A stretch of 63,871 nt of DNA from Methylococcus sp. (lineage in GTDB: Bacteria > Pseudomonadota > Gammaproteobacteria > Methylococcales > Methylococcaceae): positions 1 to 63,871 of the forward strand of contig JAQTYA010000009.1 in NCBI GenBank assembly GCA_028688525.1, written 5' to 3'. A program made the translations under genes and the position numbers. Shown here piece after piece: positions 9,310 through 16,241 of the stretch. Position 1 is the first letter of the stretch, and every line of letters starts with the position of its first letter. The notes beneath the pieces were generated by a model, which worked only from the letters and a program-made list of their open reading frames with translations, was not told where the DNA came from and did not search any database.

Positions 9310-9349
9310 GTAAGCTTTTACTGACAAGCACCGCGAAATCTACTGACTA
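9310..9349 (-). promoter_or_regulatory. Weak Pho-box-like repeats before the lipoprotein gene
   Basis: On the reverse strand TAGTCAG (9343-9349) and TTGTCAG (9321-9327) are exactly 22 bp apart, with poor matches at the intervening and following 11-bp positions. They lie just after the porin stop codon. Much weaker than the site at 11044-11083. Confidence 0.25.
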
Positions 9350-10960
9350 CCAGTCGATCCAAATTCCGCTCATAAACATGGAATTATGCGCGCCGTTGAG
9401 AGTATACAGGTTAGCAGGGGCGTTCTTGTTTTGATCCAGGCCGAAGACATGGACATAGTTGTTCATCCACTTGATCCTCGGATTAATATACCAGTTGAGA
9501 CCGAGAGTCCCAATCTGGCCGCGACCGCCGTTGATGTTTTCGCTATTCATATCGAGGTAGTCCCAACGGTATGCGAGCTCCCACGCCCCCCAGTTCTCTC
9601 CGCTGAAATCAAAATTGCCTTTAGGTTCAACGCGACCGAAGGCACCTCGTTTTTTGTCGTAGGGACGGCTCTCGCCAGTCAGGAACACGCTTCCGAAGGC
9701 ATAGTAACCTTGTAGCAAATCATTCGGGCCGTATCCAGCTCCCGAAATTTGCGTTCTAAAGTATTCCCCCTGAATCGAGAACGGTCCATATACACCTGCC
9801 AATTCCAGATTGACACGAGTAAAGTGATCCAGAACTTTGCCGTTTTTGGGATCTGTTAGGTTCCCCGTATTCCAGAAGCTAGTACGATCAACGCTGGTAT
9901 CTGGCTGCGAACCGAAGGCCATGCCACCGTTCCGTAGGTTAGGTACACCATTGGCATAAGTTATGTTGTTATTCGGTGTACGATAACCCAAAGACGCACC
10001 GGTGTGAAGCAATTCGTCATGAGAAAACTGCAACGGCAGATAAGTAAACCTGCCCGTAGCGCCGTAACCAGTATTACCAGCGTAGTTGTTTCGGTTACTG
10101 TTGCCGCTGGTCGTTGAATTGTTTGGGTTACCCGGCCCTACAGGCTCTGTCTGGAAGGCCACCCGACCAGTCCATGCGTTGTCGAACAACTCACCCCGCC
10201 CGAAAAAGTCCGCACCTATCATGTAAGGATTTGCAAACTCGACAAAAGCGTTGCCAGGCAAAGATCGTTCCATAAATGTCGTATATCGGTTGCTGGTAAC
10301 CGACTCGAGACTGAACGGCTCCTTGAACTGGCCCAACGTAAGTTCAAACGGAGCTAACGCTTTAACCTTAAGAAATACATCTGTTAGACCGGTCGAAGTC
10401 ACACCACTTCCGCGTACGAAGTCGTATTCGAGGCGCCAGTCATAATCTTTGTATAATGTACCTTCGGTAAAGATACGAGCTCTACGGAAAGTGGTACCAT
10501 CGTCCAGCAGATAGGGGCTTTGGTTATTTGCCGCAAAGTGGTTCTGGTCCCAATTCACCTGAGAAGCTATCTGCGCTCGACCACCAAACGAAGCTTTGAA
10601 GTTACCATCGGCTGACTCGAACTCCAACCCCTTGCTCCCCATATGGACTTTTGCTTCGTCTTTGTCCTTCTTGACAACTGAAGTCGCTTTCGCGACATCA
10701 GCTTGGGTCTTCGCCAACTCGGATTTTTGCTTGTCTAGCTTTTCTGAAAGCGCTTGCATCTCCGCTTTCTTCTGCTCCAACTTAGCATCTGTTTCGTTCA
10801 CCTGTTCAAAGGTTCCCATGCGGACGCGCCCCGGACCGGGCTCGGCATAGATTTGTTTGGTCTTCTTATCCATGTACAACTCAAGCGCCGCATTAGCCGG
10901 CACCGCCAGCACTCCCCCGAGCAGCGCTGTCACACTTATTCGCAACAGATTGGTGTTCAT
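9347..10960 (-). CDS. Phosphate-selective porin, OprP/OprO type
   Basis: 537-aa outer-membrane protein: signal peptide to about residue 24 (ANAALELY), a Lys/Glu-rich coiled coil at about 55-95 (as in OprP/OprO-type trimers), then a beta-barrel ending in an aromatic residue (WIDW). Family members take up phosphate or polyphosphate. The neighbouring pstS and a tandem Pho box upstream support that role. Codon usage is less GC-rich than in flanking genes. It starts at the ATG at 10960 with AGGG upstream. Confidence 0.85.
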   Translation of the reverse strand: MNTNLLRISVTALLGGVLAVPANAALELYMDKKTKQIYAEPGPGRVRMGTFEQVNETDAKLEQKKAEMQALSEKLDKQKSELAKTQADVAKATSVVKKDKDEAKVHMGSKGLEFESADGNFKASFGGRAQIASQVNWDQNHFAANNQSPYLLDDGTTFRRARIFTEGTLYKDYDWRLEYDFVRGSGVTSTGLTDVFLKVKALAPFELTLGQFKEPFSLESVTSNRYTTFMERSLPGNAFVEFANPYMIGADFFGRGELFDNAWTGRVAFQTEPVGPGNPNNSTTSGNSNRNNYAGNTGYGATGRFTYLPLQFSHDELLHTGASLGYRTPNNNITYANGVPNLRNGGMAFGSQPDTSVDRTSFWNTGNLTDPKNGKVLDHFTRVNLELAGVYGPFSIQGEYFRTQISGAGYGPNDLLQGYYAFGSVFLTGESRPYDKKRGAFGRVEPKGNFDFSGENWGAWELAYRWDYLDMNSENINGGRGQIGTLGLNWYINPRIKWMNNYVHVFGLDQNKNAPANLYTLNGAHNSMFMSGIWIDW

Positions 10961-11043
10961 CTCTGGTTACCCTTTCTAGTAATCGTTTTGCACCCAAACC
11001 AACAGCCAGTGGCAATTTAGCAACGCAACGATAAACAGCAGGG

Positions 11044-11083
11044 ATGACAGAACTGTTACATATTTATTACGATTTAATGACAG
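11044..11083 (-). promoter_or_regulatory. Tandem Pho box of the porin
   Basis: Reverse-strand half-sites CTGTCAT (11077-11083), TCGTAAT (11066-11072), ATGTAAC (11055-11061) and CTGTCAT (11044-11050) sit at exact 11-bp intervals. The outer two match the PhoB half-site consensus perfectly. A possible -10 (TTTATC, 11030-11035) begins 8 bp further on. It lies 83 bp upstream of the porin start. Confidence 0.85.
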
Positions 11084-11152
11084 CGACCGTGCGCCAGGAA
11101 CTTCAGGCGCTAAAGAGATTCTGTGGCGCGCAACAACCGCGCAGGCTGACGG

Positions 11153-11170
11153 AAGGCTCCCGACGGAGCC
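11153..11170. terminator. Short hairpin downstream of the DUF2490-like gene
   Basis: AGGCTCC / GGAGCCT arms with a CGAC loop, directly after the stop codon of the reverse-strand gene at 11174. No strong T run, so termination is only possible. Confidence 0.35.
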
Positions 11171-11173
11171 TCG

Positions 11174-11890
11174 TTAGAAGTTGACGAACAGCGAACCCAT
11201 GACGAGGTTGTGCATCACCTGATCCTGGTGGTTGGGAGTATCGATGTATTGGTTCATGTAACCCAGCTCCACCCGGAACCCTGGATCGAAACTCCAGCCA
11301 CCGCCTAGAAAGGCCCGGTTCTGGTCGAAGCCGGCCTGGCCACCCCACGGAGTGCTGTTGACGCGAACGAAGACTTCATCCCAAGCGATCAAGCTCAAGC
11401 GAGGCTCGAAATCGAAGGGGCGCATGTAGCGGATCATCTGACGGGGGCGATAGCGCGGCTCGTTCCCCTTCCCGAAGTTGGTTTCAAACATCGTCCTGAA
11501 AGTCACCGTCCCGATCTCCGTCGGCAACACGTAACGAAATGCCGGCCAGACATCCTGCTGGGCAACATAGGGTTTGCCCACATTCTGGGTTGGGAGGAAG
11601 GTATAGCCGAGCCAAACCGTAGCGCGGTCGCTGATCGAATACCCCAATGCAGCGCGGGCCATGCCCTGATACCAGTGCTGCCAGTCGTCGTCCCAGCGCA
11701 TCTGGCCTTCCAACCACAGCCGCCCGTTCTGCAGGCTCGGATCGATGAAGCTCAAACTGCCTTCAGCCACGACCTGTCCCCAACTCCCCCAGTCGTCGGT
11801 AACCAAACCGGCATCTACCCTACCCGACAAGAGGAGCGAAACCAGAGCGGCGGAACCTGCCGCCCAAAGCCTACGAGAATTTTTCAACAT
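11174..11890 (-). CDS. DUF2490-type outer-membrane protein
   Basis: 238 aa with a signal peptide (about 1-27, ending VDAG), then alternating aromatic strands ending in FVNF, as in outer-membrane barrels. The layout (DWGSWGQVV... near the start, RPRQMIRYM in the middle, VELGYMNQY near the end) matches the DUF2490 family. Function unknown. No operon partner. Confidence 0.7.
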   Translation of the reverse strand: MLKNSRRLWAAGSAALVSLLLSGRVDAGLVTDDWGSWGQVVAEGSLSFIDPSLQNGRLWLEGQMRWDDDWQHWYQGMARAALGYSISDRATVWLGYTFLPTQNVGKPYVAQQDVWPAFRYVLPTEIGTVTFRTMFETNFGKGNEPRYRPRQMIRYMRPFDFEPRLSLIAWDEVFVRVNSTPWGGQAGFDQNRAFLGGGWSFDPGFRVELGYMNQYIDTPNHQDQVMHNLVMGSLFVNF

Positions 11891-12082
11891 TAAAGGTACC
11901 GCATTGTGGGTTTCAGTCGGATTCCGCTTGCATCAAGCGGCGAAACTCCGGCCTCGGCAGTGGGTCACAAATAGCATCGCTCCTTGGTACAGGCAGAAAC
12001 GATGCCATGCGTTATTCAGCCGACAATGCAATCACTTACAGGCTCACCCTAGATCTTATCGGTTCTCATCAACCGGTCGATG

Positions 12083-12118
12083 CAGGTTGTAAACACACCA
12101 CAGGTTGTAAACACACCA
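12083..12118. repeat. Two tandem copies of an 18-bp unit
   Basis: CAGGTTGTAAACACACCA occurs twice head to tail (12083-12100 and 12101-12118), just downstream of the reverse-strand lipoprotein gene. Only two copies and no protein-coding context. Confidence 0.9.
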
Positions 12119-12136
12119 TTGGACTACGACAAGCCC

Positions 12137-12496
12137 CTACTTCTCCTTTATCGAGCAAATTTTCTCGTCACGGCATTCGACTTCATACGCCGCCTGCCTG
12201 CCACAACCGCTGACCCGGATGCCGTACTCGCTGTATAACTCGCCGAGCGGCTGCCCAGGAACCTCCTTCTTTGCGACGATCGTGGCCTTGGCTTGAGGGC
12301 AATTCAGCTCTTCCGCAGCGCGCTGCTCGGCGGTTTTCGTGGCAATTCTGGAATTTTCAGCCAATAGCTCGGCATCGGTAACGCAACCGGCCAACGCCCC
12401 GATCAGCATCGTAGCGGGGACCAAGGCGCTGCGCAGACTTATGCTGCGGCAGATATCGGGTATGGCATCAGGGAAAAATTTGGGGGTATTCCGCAT
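12137..12496 (-). CDS. Small lipoprotein of unknown function
   Basis: 119 aa from the ATG at 12496, which has AGGAG 7 nt upstream; the longer open frame to 12724 would run into the divergent gene. An unusually long n-region (about 35 aa) precedes a hydrophobic stretch and the lipobox LAGC (Cys about 38). The mature part is charged with four Cys. No domain recognised. Confidence 0.65.
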   Translation of the reverse strand: MRNTPKFFPDAIPDICRSISLRSALVPATMLIGALAGCVTDAELLAENSRIATKTAEQRAAEELNCPQAKATIVAKKEVPGQPLGELYSEYGIRVSGCGRQAAYEVECRDEKICSIKEK

Positions 12497-12626
12497 GGCA
12501 AAACTCCTGGCTGAAATTCGCATGGCATAGGGCGACGTTACGGCGGCGAAGACCTCCATAGCGCTGCGCAGCTTCGATATATACTCTTGCTGCTCAAGAT
12601 CAGACAAGCCGCTTGCGTCCTCGCCC

Positions 12627-13634
12627 ATGAGCTCAATGCACAGCAAAACAAATGCCATGGCAGCGGAAAACGAGCTCCGCGAGTTGCTCGACCAAGCTAT
12701 AACGCGTGGCAGCGCCGCGTACATCGCGAGCCGTAAAGCGAAAATACCGGAATTCGTCGAGCGCTACTTTTCCTTCCGCAGCGCCTGGGCCATGCACAAG
12801 AGGACGCTGGGCCGGGATTTTTACCGCATCCCGCTCAATTTGTTATGGAGCCTCCCGGCCTTTCTAGCGCATTCCGCGGCAGCCGTTTCGGGTAGGCTCG
12901 GTGCCACCCGCGTCGGTCGCTGGCTTGGCCGCGTGCCCAGCGGATTGCCCACCGCGTTCCAGCAAGAACTCAAATGGCTGATCCATGTCGAACTGCTGGA
13001 ACTGCCCTACGCCGACGGCAACCGCCAATCCACCAAGGACGCGCTACTGGAAACCATTTTGAACGACCCAGAATTATCGGCCCGGCTGGCGGCCTATTTG
13101 AGCGCCATAGAGTCACGTGCCGCGTCCGAGGCATTCCGCGAGGCACTGGCATCACAGCTTGCTGAATACGGGAAAAGCCGGCAAGCCGCCACCGAGCTGG
13201 CCAGCAACATCGCTACCCTAGCCGCTGGCTACGCGGCTTTAGGCCAAGCGACCCCCGGCGCAGCTTCTGCCGGCACCGCCGTCGCAGCGGCCATCGCTCA
13301 GCAACTCGCCATCGCCAATTTCTGGCTCGGCCCCATCCTGGGAGCCTGGTATTACGCGGCGTTTCCGGCCAGCGCCTCGTTCGGCCTCATCGCAGCCAGC
13401 ACCGGCGCCGTCATGGCCGCAGCCGGCGTTATCGCCGCATTGTCGGCGGTCGTCGTCGATCCTCTGCTGGCCAAAACCGGCTTTCACCAGAAACGGCTGG
13501 AGCACTTCATCGACGCGCTAGGCCGGGAACTCAGCGGCCAGGCTAGCGGCGACTACCGGGTGCACGACCATTACCTCGCCCATATCTTCGATCTCGTCGA
13601 CCTGCTGCGGCTGGCCGCACGGGTAGCGCGCTGA
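12627..13634 (+). CDS. Membrane protein of unknown function
   Basis: 335 aa. The N-terminal ~190 residues are soluble and helical. The middle (about 195-285) holds Ala/Gly-rich hydrophobic helices (LASNIATLAAGYAALG; FGLIAASTGAVMAAAG), followed by a charged tail with HDHYLAHIFDLVD. Either ATG 12627 or ATG 12657 could be the start; neither has a good ribosome-binding site. No family recognised with certainty. Confidence 0.65.
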   Translation: MSSMHSKTNAMAAENELRELLDQAITRGSAAYIASRKAKIPEFVERYFSFRSAWAMHKRTLGRDFYRIPLNLLWSLPAFLAHSAAAVSGRLGATRVGRWLGRVPSGLPTAFQQELKWLIHVELLELPYADGNRQSTKDALLETILNDPELSARLAAYLSAIESRAASEAFREALASQLAEYGKSRQAATELASNIATLAAGYAALGQATPGAASAGTAVAAAIAQQLAIANFWLGPILGAWYYAAFPASASFGLIAASTGAVMAAAGVIAALSAVVVDPLLAKTGFHQKRLEHFIDALGRELSGQASGDYRVHDHYLAHIFDLVDLLRLAARVAR

Positions 13635-13658
13635 AAGGAACGCCTGCGGGGACATTCG

Positions 13659-13796
13659 TCAAATCAGCCCCAACCGGGCCAACCGGGTGATTTCCTGCTT
13701 CGCGCAGCGCAGCGAACGCTCGCGGCGCTTGCGCTCTCCCCTACGCTCTCTGCCTTCCTGCCACTGTTCGAGTTTGATGATGAGTTTTGCCAACAT
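13659..13796 (-). CDS. 45-residue basic protein downstream of the repressor
   Basis: Small frame starting MLAKLIIKLEQWQEGRERRG and ending LARLGLI-stop. GGAGG sits 8 nt before the ATG, an excellent ribosome-binding site. The N-terminal 12 residues are amphipathic and hydrophobic; the rest is very rich in Arg/Lys/Glu. It follows the self-cleaving repressor on the same strand, and a near-copy of the repressor's own operator lies about 95 bp upstream of its start. Function unknown; its size and charge would suit a peptide that binds nucleic acid, membrane or a partner protein. Confidence 0.6.
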   Translation of the reverse strand: MLAKLIIKLEQWQEGRERRGERKRRERSLRCAKQEITRLARLGLI

Positions 13797-13889
13797 GACG
13801 CTATCCTCCGATCGGAAAATGACACATCATCGGACGCAGGGCGCCCGATCCCGCAAACCGGCCTCGCCGGAATCCAACCCCGCCCAAAC

Positions 13890-13905
13890 GACTACTTTTA
13901 TAGTC
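13890..13905 (-). promoter_or_regulatory. Second repressor-type operator
   Basis: GACTACTTTTATAGTC, an inverted repeat with GACTA/TAGTC arms, matching 13 of 16 positions of the element at 14573-14588. On the reverse strand a TATAAA -10 hexamer occupies the same place within the element as TATTAT does in the other copy. It lies between the repressor stop and the 45-aa gene. Confidence 0.6.
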
Positions 13906-13921
13906 TTAAAGGGCGAAAAAA

Positions 13922-14548
13922 TCACTCGAAATCCATCACCATCTGCCGCACCACTCCGCACAAAGTCGCGTTCTCCCGGATTTCCATCAGCGGATAACGC
14001 GGATTGAGCGGTTTCAGGTAGCGGGTACCGCCGTCCAGGACCAGTTGCTTGAATGTCGCCTGCTCGGCCTCGTCCAGACGAACCACCACATAGCTGCCCT
14101 GGCGCGGCTCGGCGGACGGATCGACGATGATTACGCTGCCATTGGGGAACACCGGCTCCATGCTGTCGCCCTGCACCCTCAAGGCATAGGCGTCGCCGCC
14201 CACCCGGCAGGTGACCGGCACCAGCGCCTCGCCCATGCCCGGCGGATAGGGATCGGCAATTTCCCGCCAGCTCCCTGCCGCCACCCAGGAAATCAAGGGC
14301 ACATAACTGGTAATCGCCGGTCCTTCCGCCACATTGTCGTCGGCGGCCATCGTACCTTGCCCGGTGGCCAGCCAGCGCGGACTGACGCCCAAGGCTTCCG
14401 CTAGTCCGAACACCTCGGTGGTCGATTCGACCAGGCCGTTTTCGAGTTTGGAAATCAGCTGCTGGCTGAGCCCGGAACGTTTCGCCAGATCGCGCTGGCT
14501 GAGCCGAGCTTTTTCGCGCGCTTGCCTAAGTCGTAGAGCCAATGCCAT
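13922..14548 (-). CDS. Self-cleaving XRE/S24 (LexA/CI-like) repressor
   Basis: 208 aa. An N-terminal helix-turn-helix of XRE type (about 8-55; LSQRDLAKRSGLSQQLISK) is followed by an S24 peptidase domain (about 85-208). The cleavage-type site is AAGS (Ala-Gly), the catalytic serine is in QGDSMEPVF, and the lysine is in ATFKQL. Members are inactivated by RecA-stimulated self-cleavage, so DNA damage is the likely trigger (inference). The ATG at 14548 is preferred over the GTG at 14578, because the promoter TTGACG-16-TATTAT predicts a transcription start near 14573. Confidence 0.9.
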   Translation of the reverse strand: MALALRLRQAREKARLSQRDLAKRSGLSQQLISKLENGLVESTTEVFGLAEALGVSPRWLATGQGTMAADDNVAEGPAITSYVPLISWVAAGSWREIADPYPPGMGEALVPVTCRVGGDAYALRVQGDSMEPVFPNGSVIIVDPSAEPRQGSYVVVRLDEAEQATFKQLVLDGGTRYLKPLNPRYPLMEIRENATLCGVVRQMVMDFE

Positions 14549-14572
14549 TGTAAGCTCGAATGATGGGTCGTT

Positions 14573-14607
14573 GACCACTATAATAGTCGAAATGAGAGCG
14601 GCGTCAA
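14573..14607 (-). promoter_or_regulatory. Repressor promoter with overlapping operator
   Basis: Reverse strand: TTGACG (14602-14607), a 16-bp spacer, TATTAT (14580-14585). The palindrome-like element GACCACTATAATAGTC (14573-14588) covers the -10, suggesting autorepression. On the forward strand the same element holds a TATAAT, so the divergent GH13 gene may be affected too. Confidence 0.65.
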
Positions 14608-14614
14608 CTACAAA

Positions 14615-16225
14615 ATGAATGCTCCCACCCCGCCCTGGTGGCAGACCGCCATCATTTACCAGCTCTATCCCCTATCCTTCCAAGACAGCAACGGCGATGG
14701 GATGGGCGATCTTCCCGGCATCCTCGGCCGGCTCGACTATCTAGCCAGCCTCAATATCTCCGCCGTCTGGCTATCGCCCATCTTCCCTTCGCCGATGCGG
14801 GACTTCGGCTATGACGTAGCGGACTACACCGGCGTCCACCCATGGTTCGGAACGTTGAGCGACTTCGACCGTCTGTTGAAGGGACTGCACAGCCATGGCA
14901 TGAAGCTCATCCTGGACCTCGTGCCGAACCATACCTCAGACCAGCATCCCTGGTTCCTGGAGAGCCGCCGCTCCCGCATTAACCTGAAGCGCGACTGGTA
15001 TTTGTGGCGCGATCCGGCGCCAGGGGGCGGGCCGCCCAACAACTGGCTCAGCTTTTTCGGCGGCCCGGCCTGGAGCTTCGATAAAGTCACCGGACAGTAC
15101 TATCTGCACCAGTTCACTCCGGAGCAGCCGGAGCTGAACCTGCGTCAGGCTGCCGTGCTCGGAGCGCTGCTGGACGCGATGCGGTTCTGGCTGGACCGGG
15201 GCGTGGACGGGTTTCGGGTGGACGTGCCTTGGCTGCTGATCAAGGACGCCGAATTCCGCGACGAGCCGGAAAACCCGAACTGGGACGGCATCGATCCGCA
15301 TGGCCGGCTGCTCCACAACCGCACGGCGCACCAACCCGAGCTGCACGCCATCGTCCGGGCCATGCGCACGGTGACCGACAGCTATCCCGGCGACCGCGTA
15401 CTGATCGGGGAAACCAACGTGCCGGACGATGAGCTCGTCCAGTACTACGGCACCGCGCGGGACGAATTCCATTTGCCGTTCAATTTCCGACTGATTTATG
15501 CCCGCTGGGACGCTCGGGAAATCCGGCGGCTGATCGAAACCTACGAAGCGATTCTCCCGCAAGATGCCTGGCCCAACTGGGTACTCGGCAACCATGACCA
15601 GCCCCGCATTGCCAGCCGCGCCGGTGCCGACCAAGCCCGTGTCGCCGCCATGCTGCTACTGACCCTGCGCGGCACGCCGAGCTGCTATTACGGCGACGAG
15701 CTCGGGATGGAAAACGTGACGGTTCCAAGGGAACGGATGCGCGACCCGCAGGCCCTGCGCCAGCCCGAGGCCGCCGGGGTGTTCAACCGCGACTCGGCGC
15801 GGACACCCCTGCCCTGGGACGGCTTGGCCAACGCCGGATTCACGCGCGAAGGCGTGGAACCCTGGCTACCGCTGGGCGGGGACGGGCCGATCCGGAATGT
15901 CGCTCGCCAGTCGGAGGATTCGCAGTCCATGCTGGCGTTCTTCAGGACGGTGACCTCGCTGCGCCAACGTCACCCGGCCTTGAACCGCGGCGACTACGAG
16001 AGCGTGGAGACGGCAGCCGACGGTATCTTCGCCTATACTCGGGCAGCCGGCGGGCAGCGCATTCTCATCGTGCTCAATTTCGCCTGCTGCGAACATCTGC
16101 TAGACCTGAGCGAACTCGCCGATGGTGCGGAGATACTGCTGAGCACCGGCATGCAGCGCACCGGCCGGGTCGAACTTCGGCGGCTCCGGGTGCTTGCCAA
16201 CGAAGGTCTCGTGCTACATCTATGA
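14615..16225 (+). CDS. GH13 alpha-glucosidase-type enzyme
   Basis: 536-aa glycoside hydrolase of family 13 acting on alpha-glucosidic bonds. The conserved blocks are present: LVPNHTSDQHPWF, GFRVDVPW with the nucleophile Asp, LIGETN with the acid/base Glu, and LGNHDQPR with the third Asp. The start WWQTAIIYQLYPLSFQDS and block order suit the oligo-1,6-glucosidase/alpha-glucosidase group; no signal peptide, so cytoplasmic. It is followed after 16 bp by a GH35 gene and is divergent from the repressor. Confidence 0.9.
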   Translation: MNAPTPPWWQTAIIYQLYPLSFQDSNGDGMGDLPGILGRLDYLASLNISAVWLSPIFPSPMRDFGYDVADYTGVHPWFGTLSDFDRLLKGLHSHGMKLILDLVPNHTSDQHPWFLESRRSRINLKRDWYLWRDPAPGGGPPNNWLSFFGGPAWSFDKVTGQYYLHQFTPEQPELNLRQAAVLGALLDAMRFWLDRGVDGFRVDVPWLLIKDAEFRDEPENPNWDGIDPHGRLLHNRTAHQPELHAIVRAMRTVTDSYPGDRVLIGETNVPDDELVQYYGTARDEFHLPFNFRLIYARWDAREIRRLIETYEAILPQDAWPNWVLGNHDQPRIASRAGADQARVAAMLLLTLRGTPSCYYGDELGMENVTVPRERMRDPQALRQPEAAGVFNRDSARTPLPWDGLANAGFTREGVEPWLPLGGDGPIRNVARQSEDSQSMLAFFRTVTSLRQRHPALNRGDYESVETAADGIFAYTRAAGGQRILIVLNFACCEHLLDLSELADGAEILLSTGMQRTGRVELRRLRVLANEGLVLHL

Positions 16226-16241
16226 AAGGAGGTCCAGCGCC

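Noticed and set aside
12083..12118. Start of a CRISPR or larger tandem array
   Set aside because: Only two abutting 18-bp copies, no spacers and no cas genes.
13687..14007. Forward-strand 106-codon frame
   Set aside because: Lies opposite the 45-aa gene and runs into the repressor gene; Ser/Arg-rich and without a ribosome-binding site.
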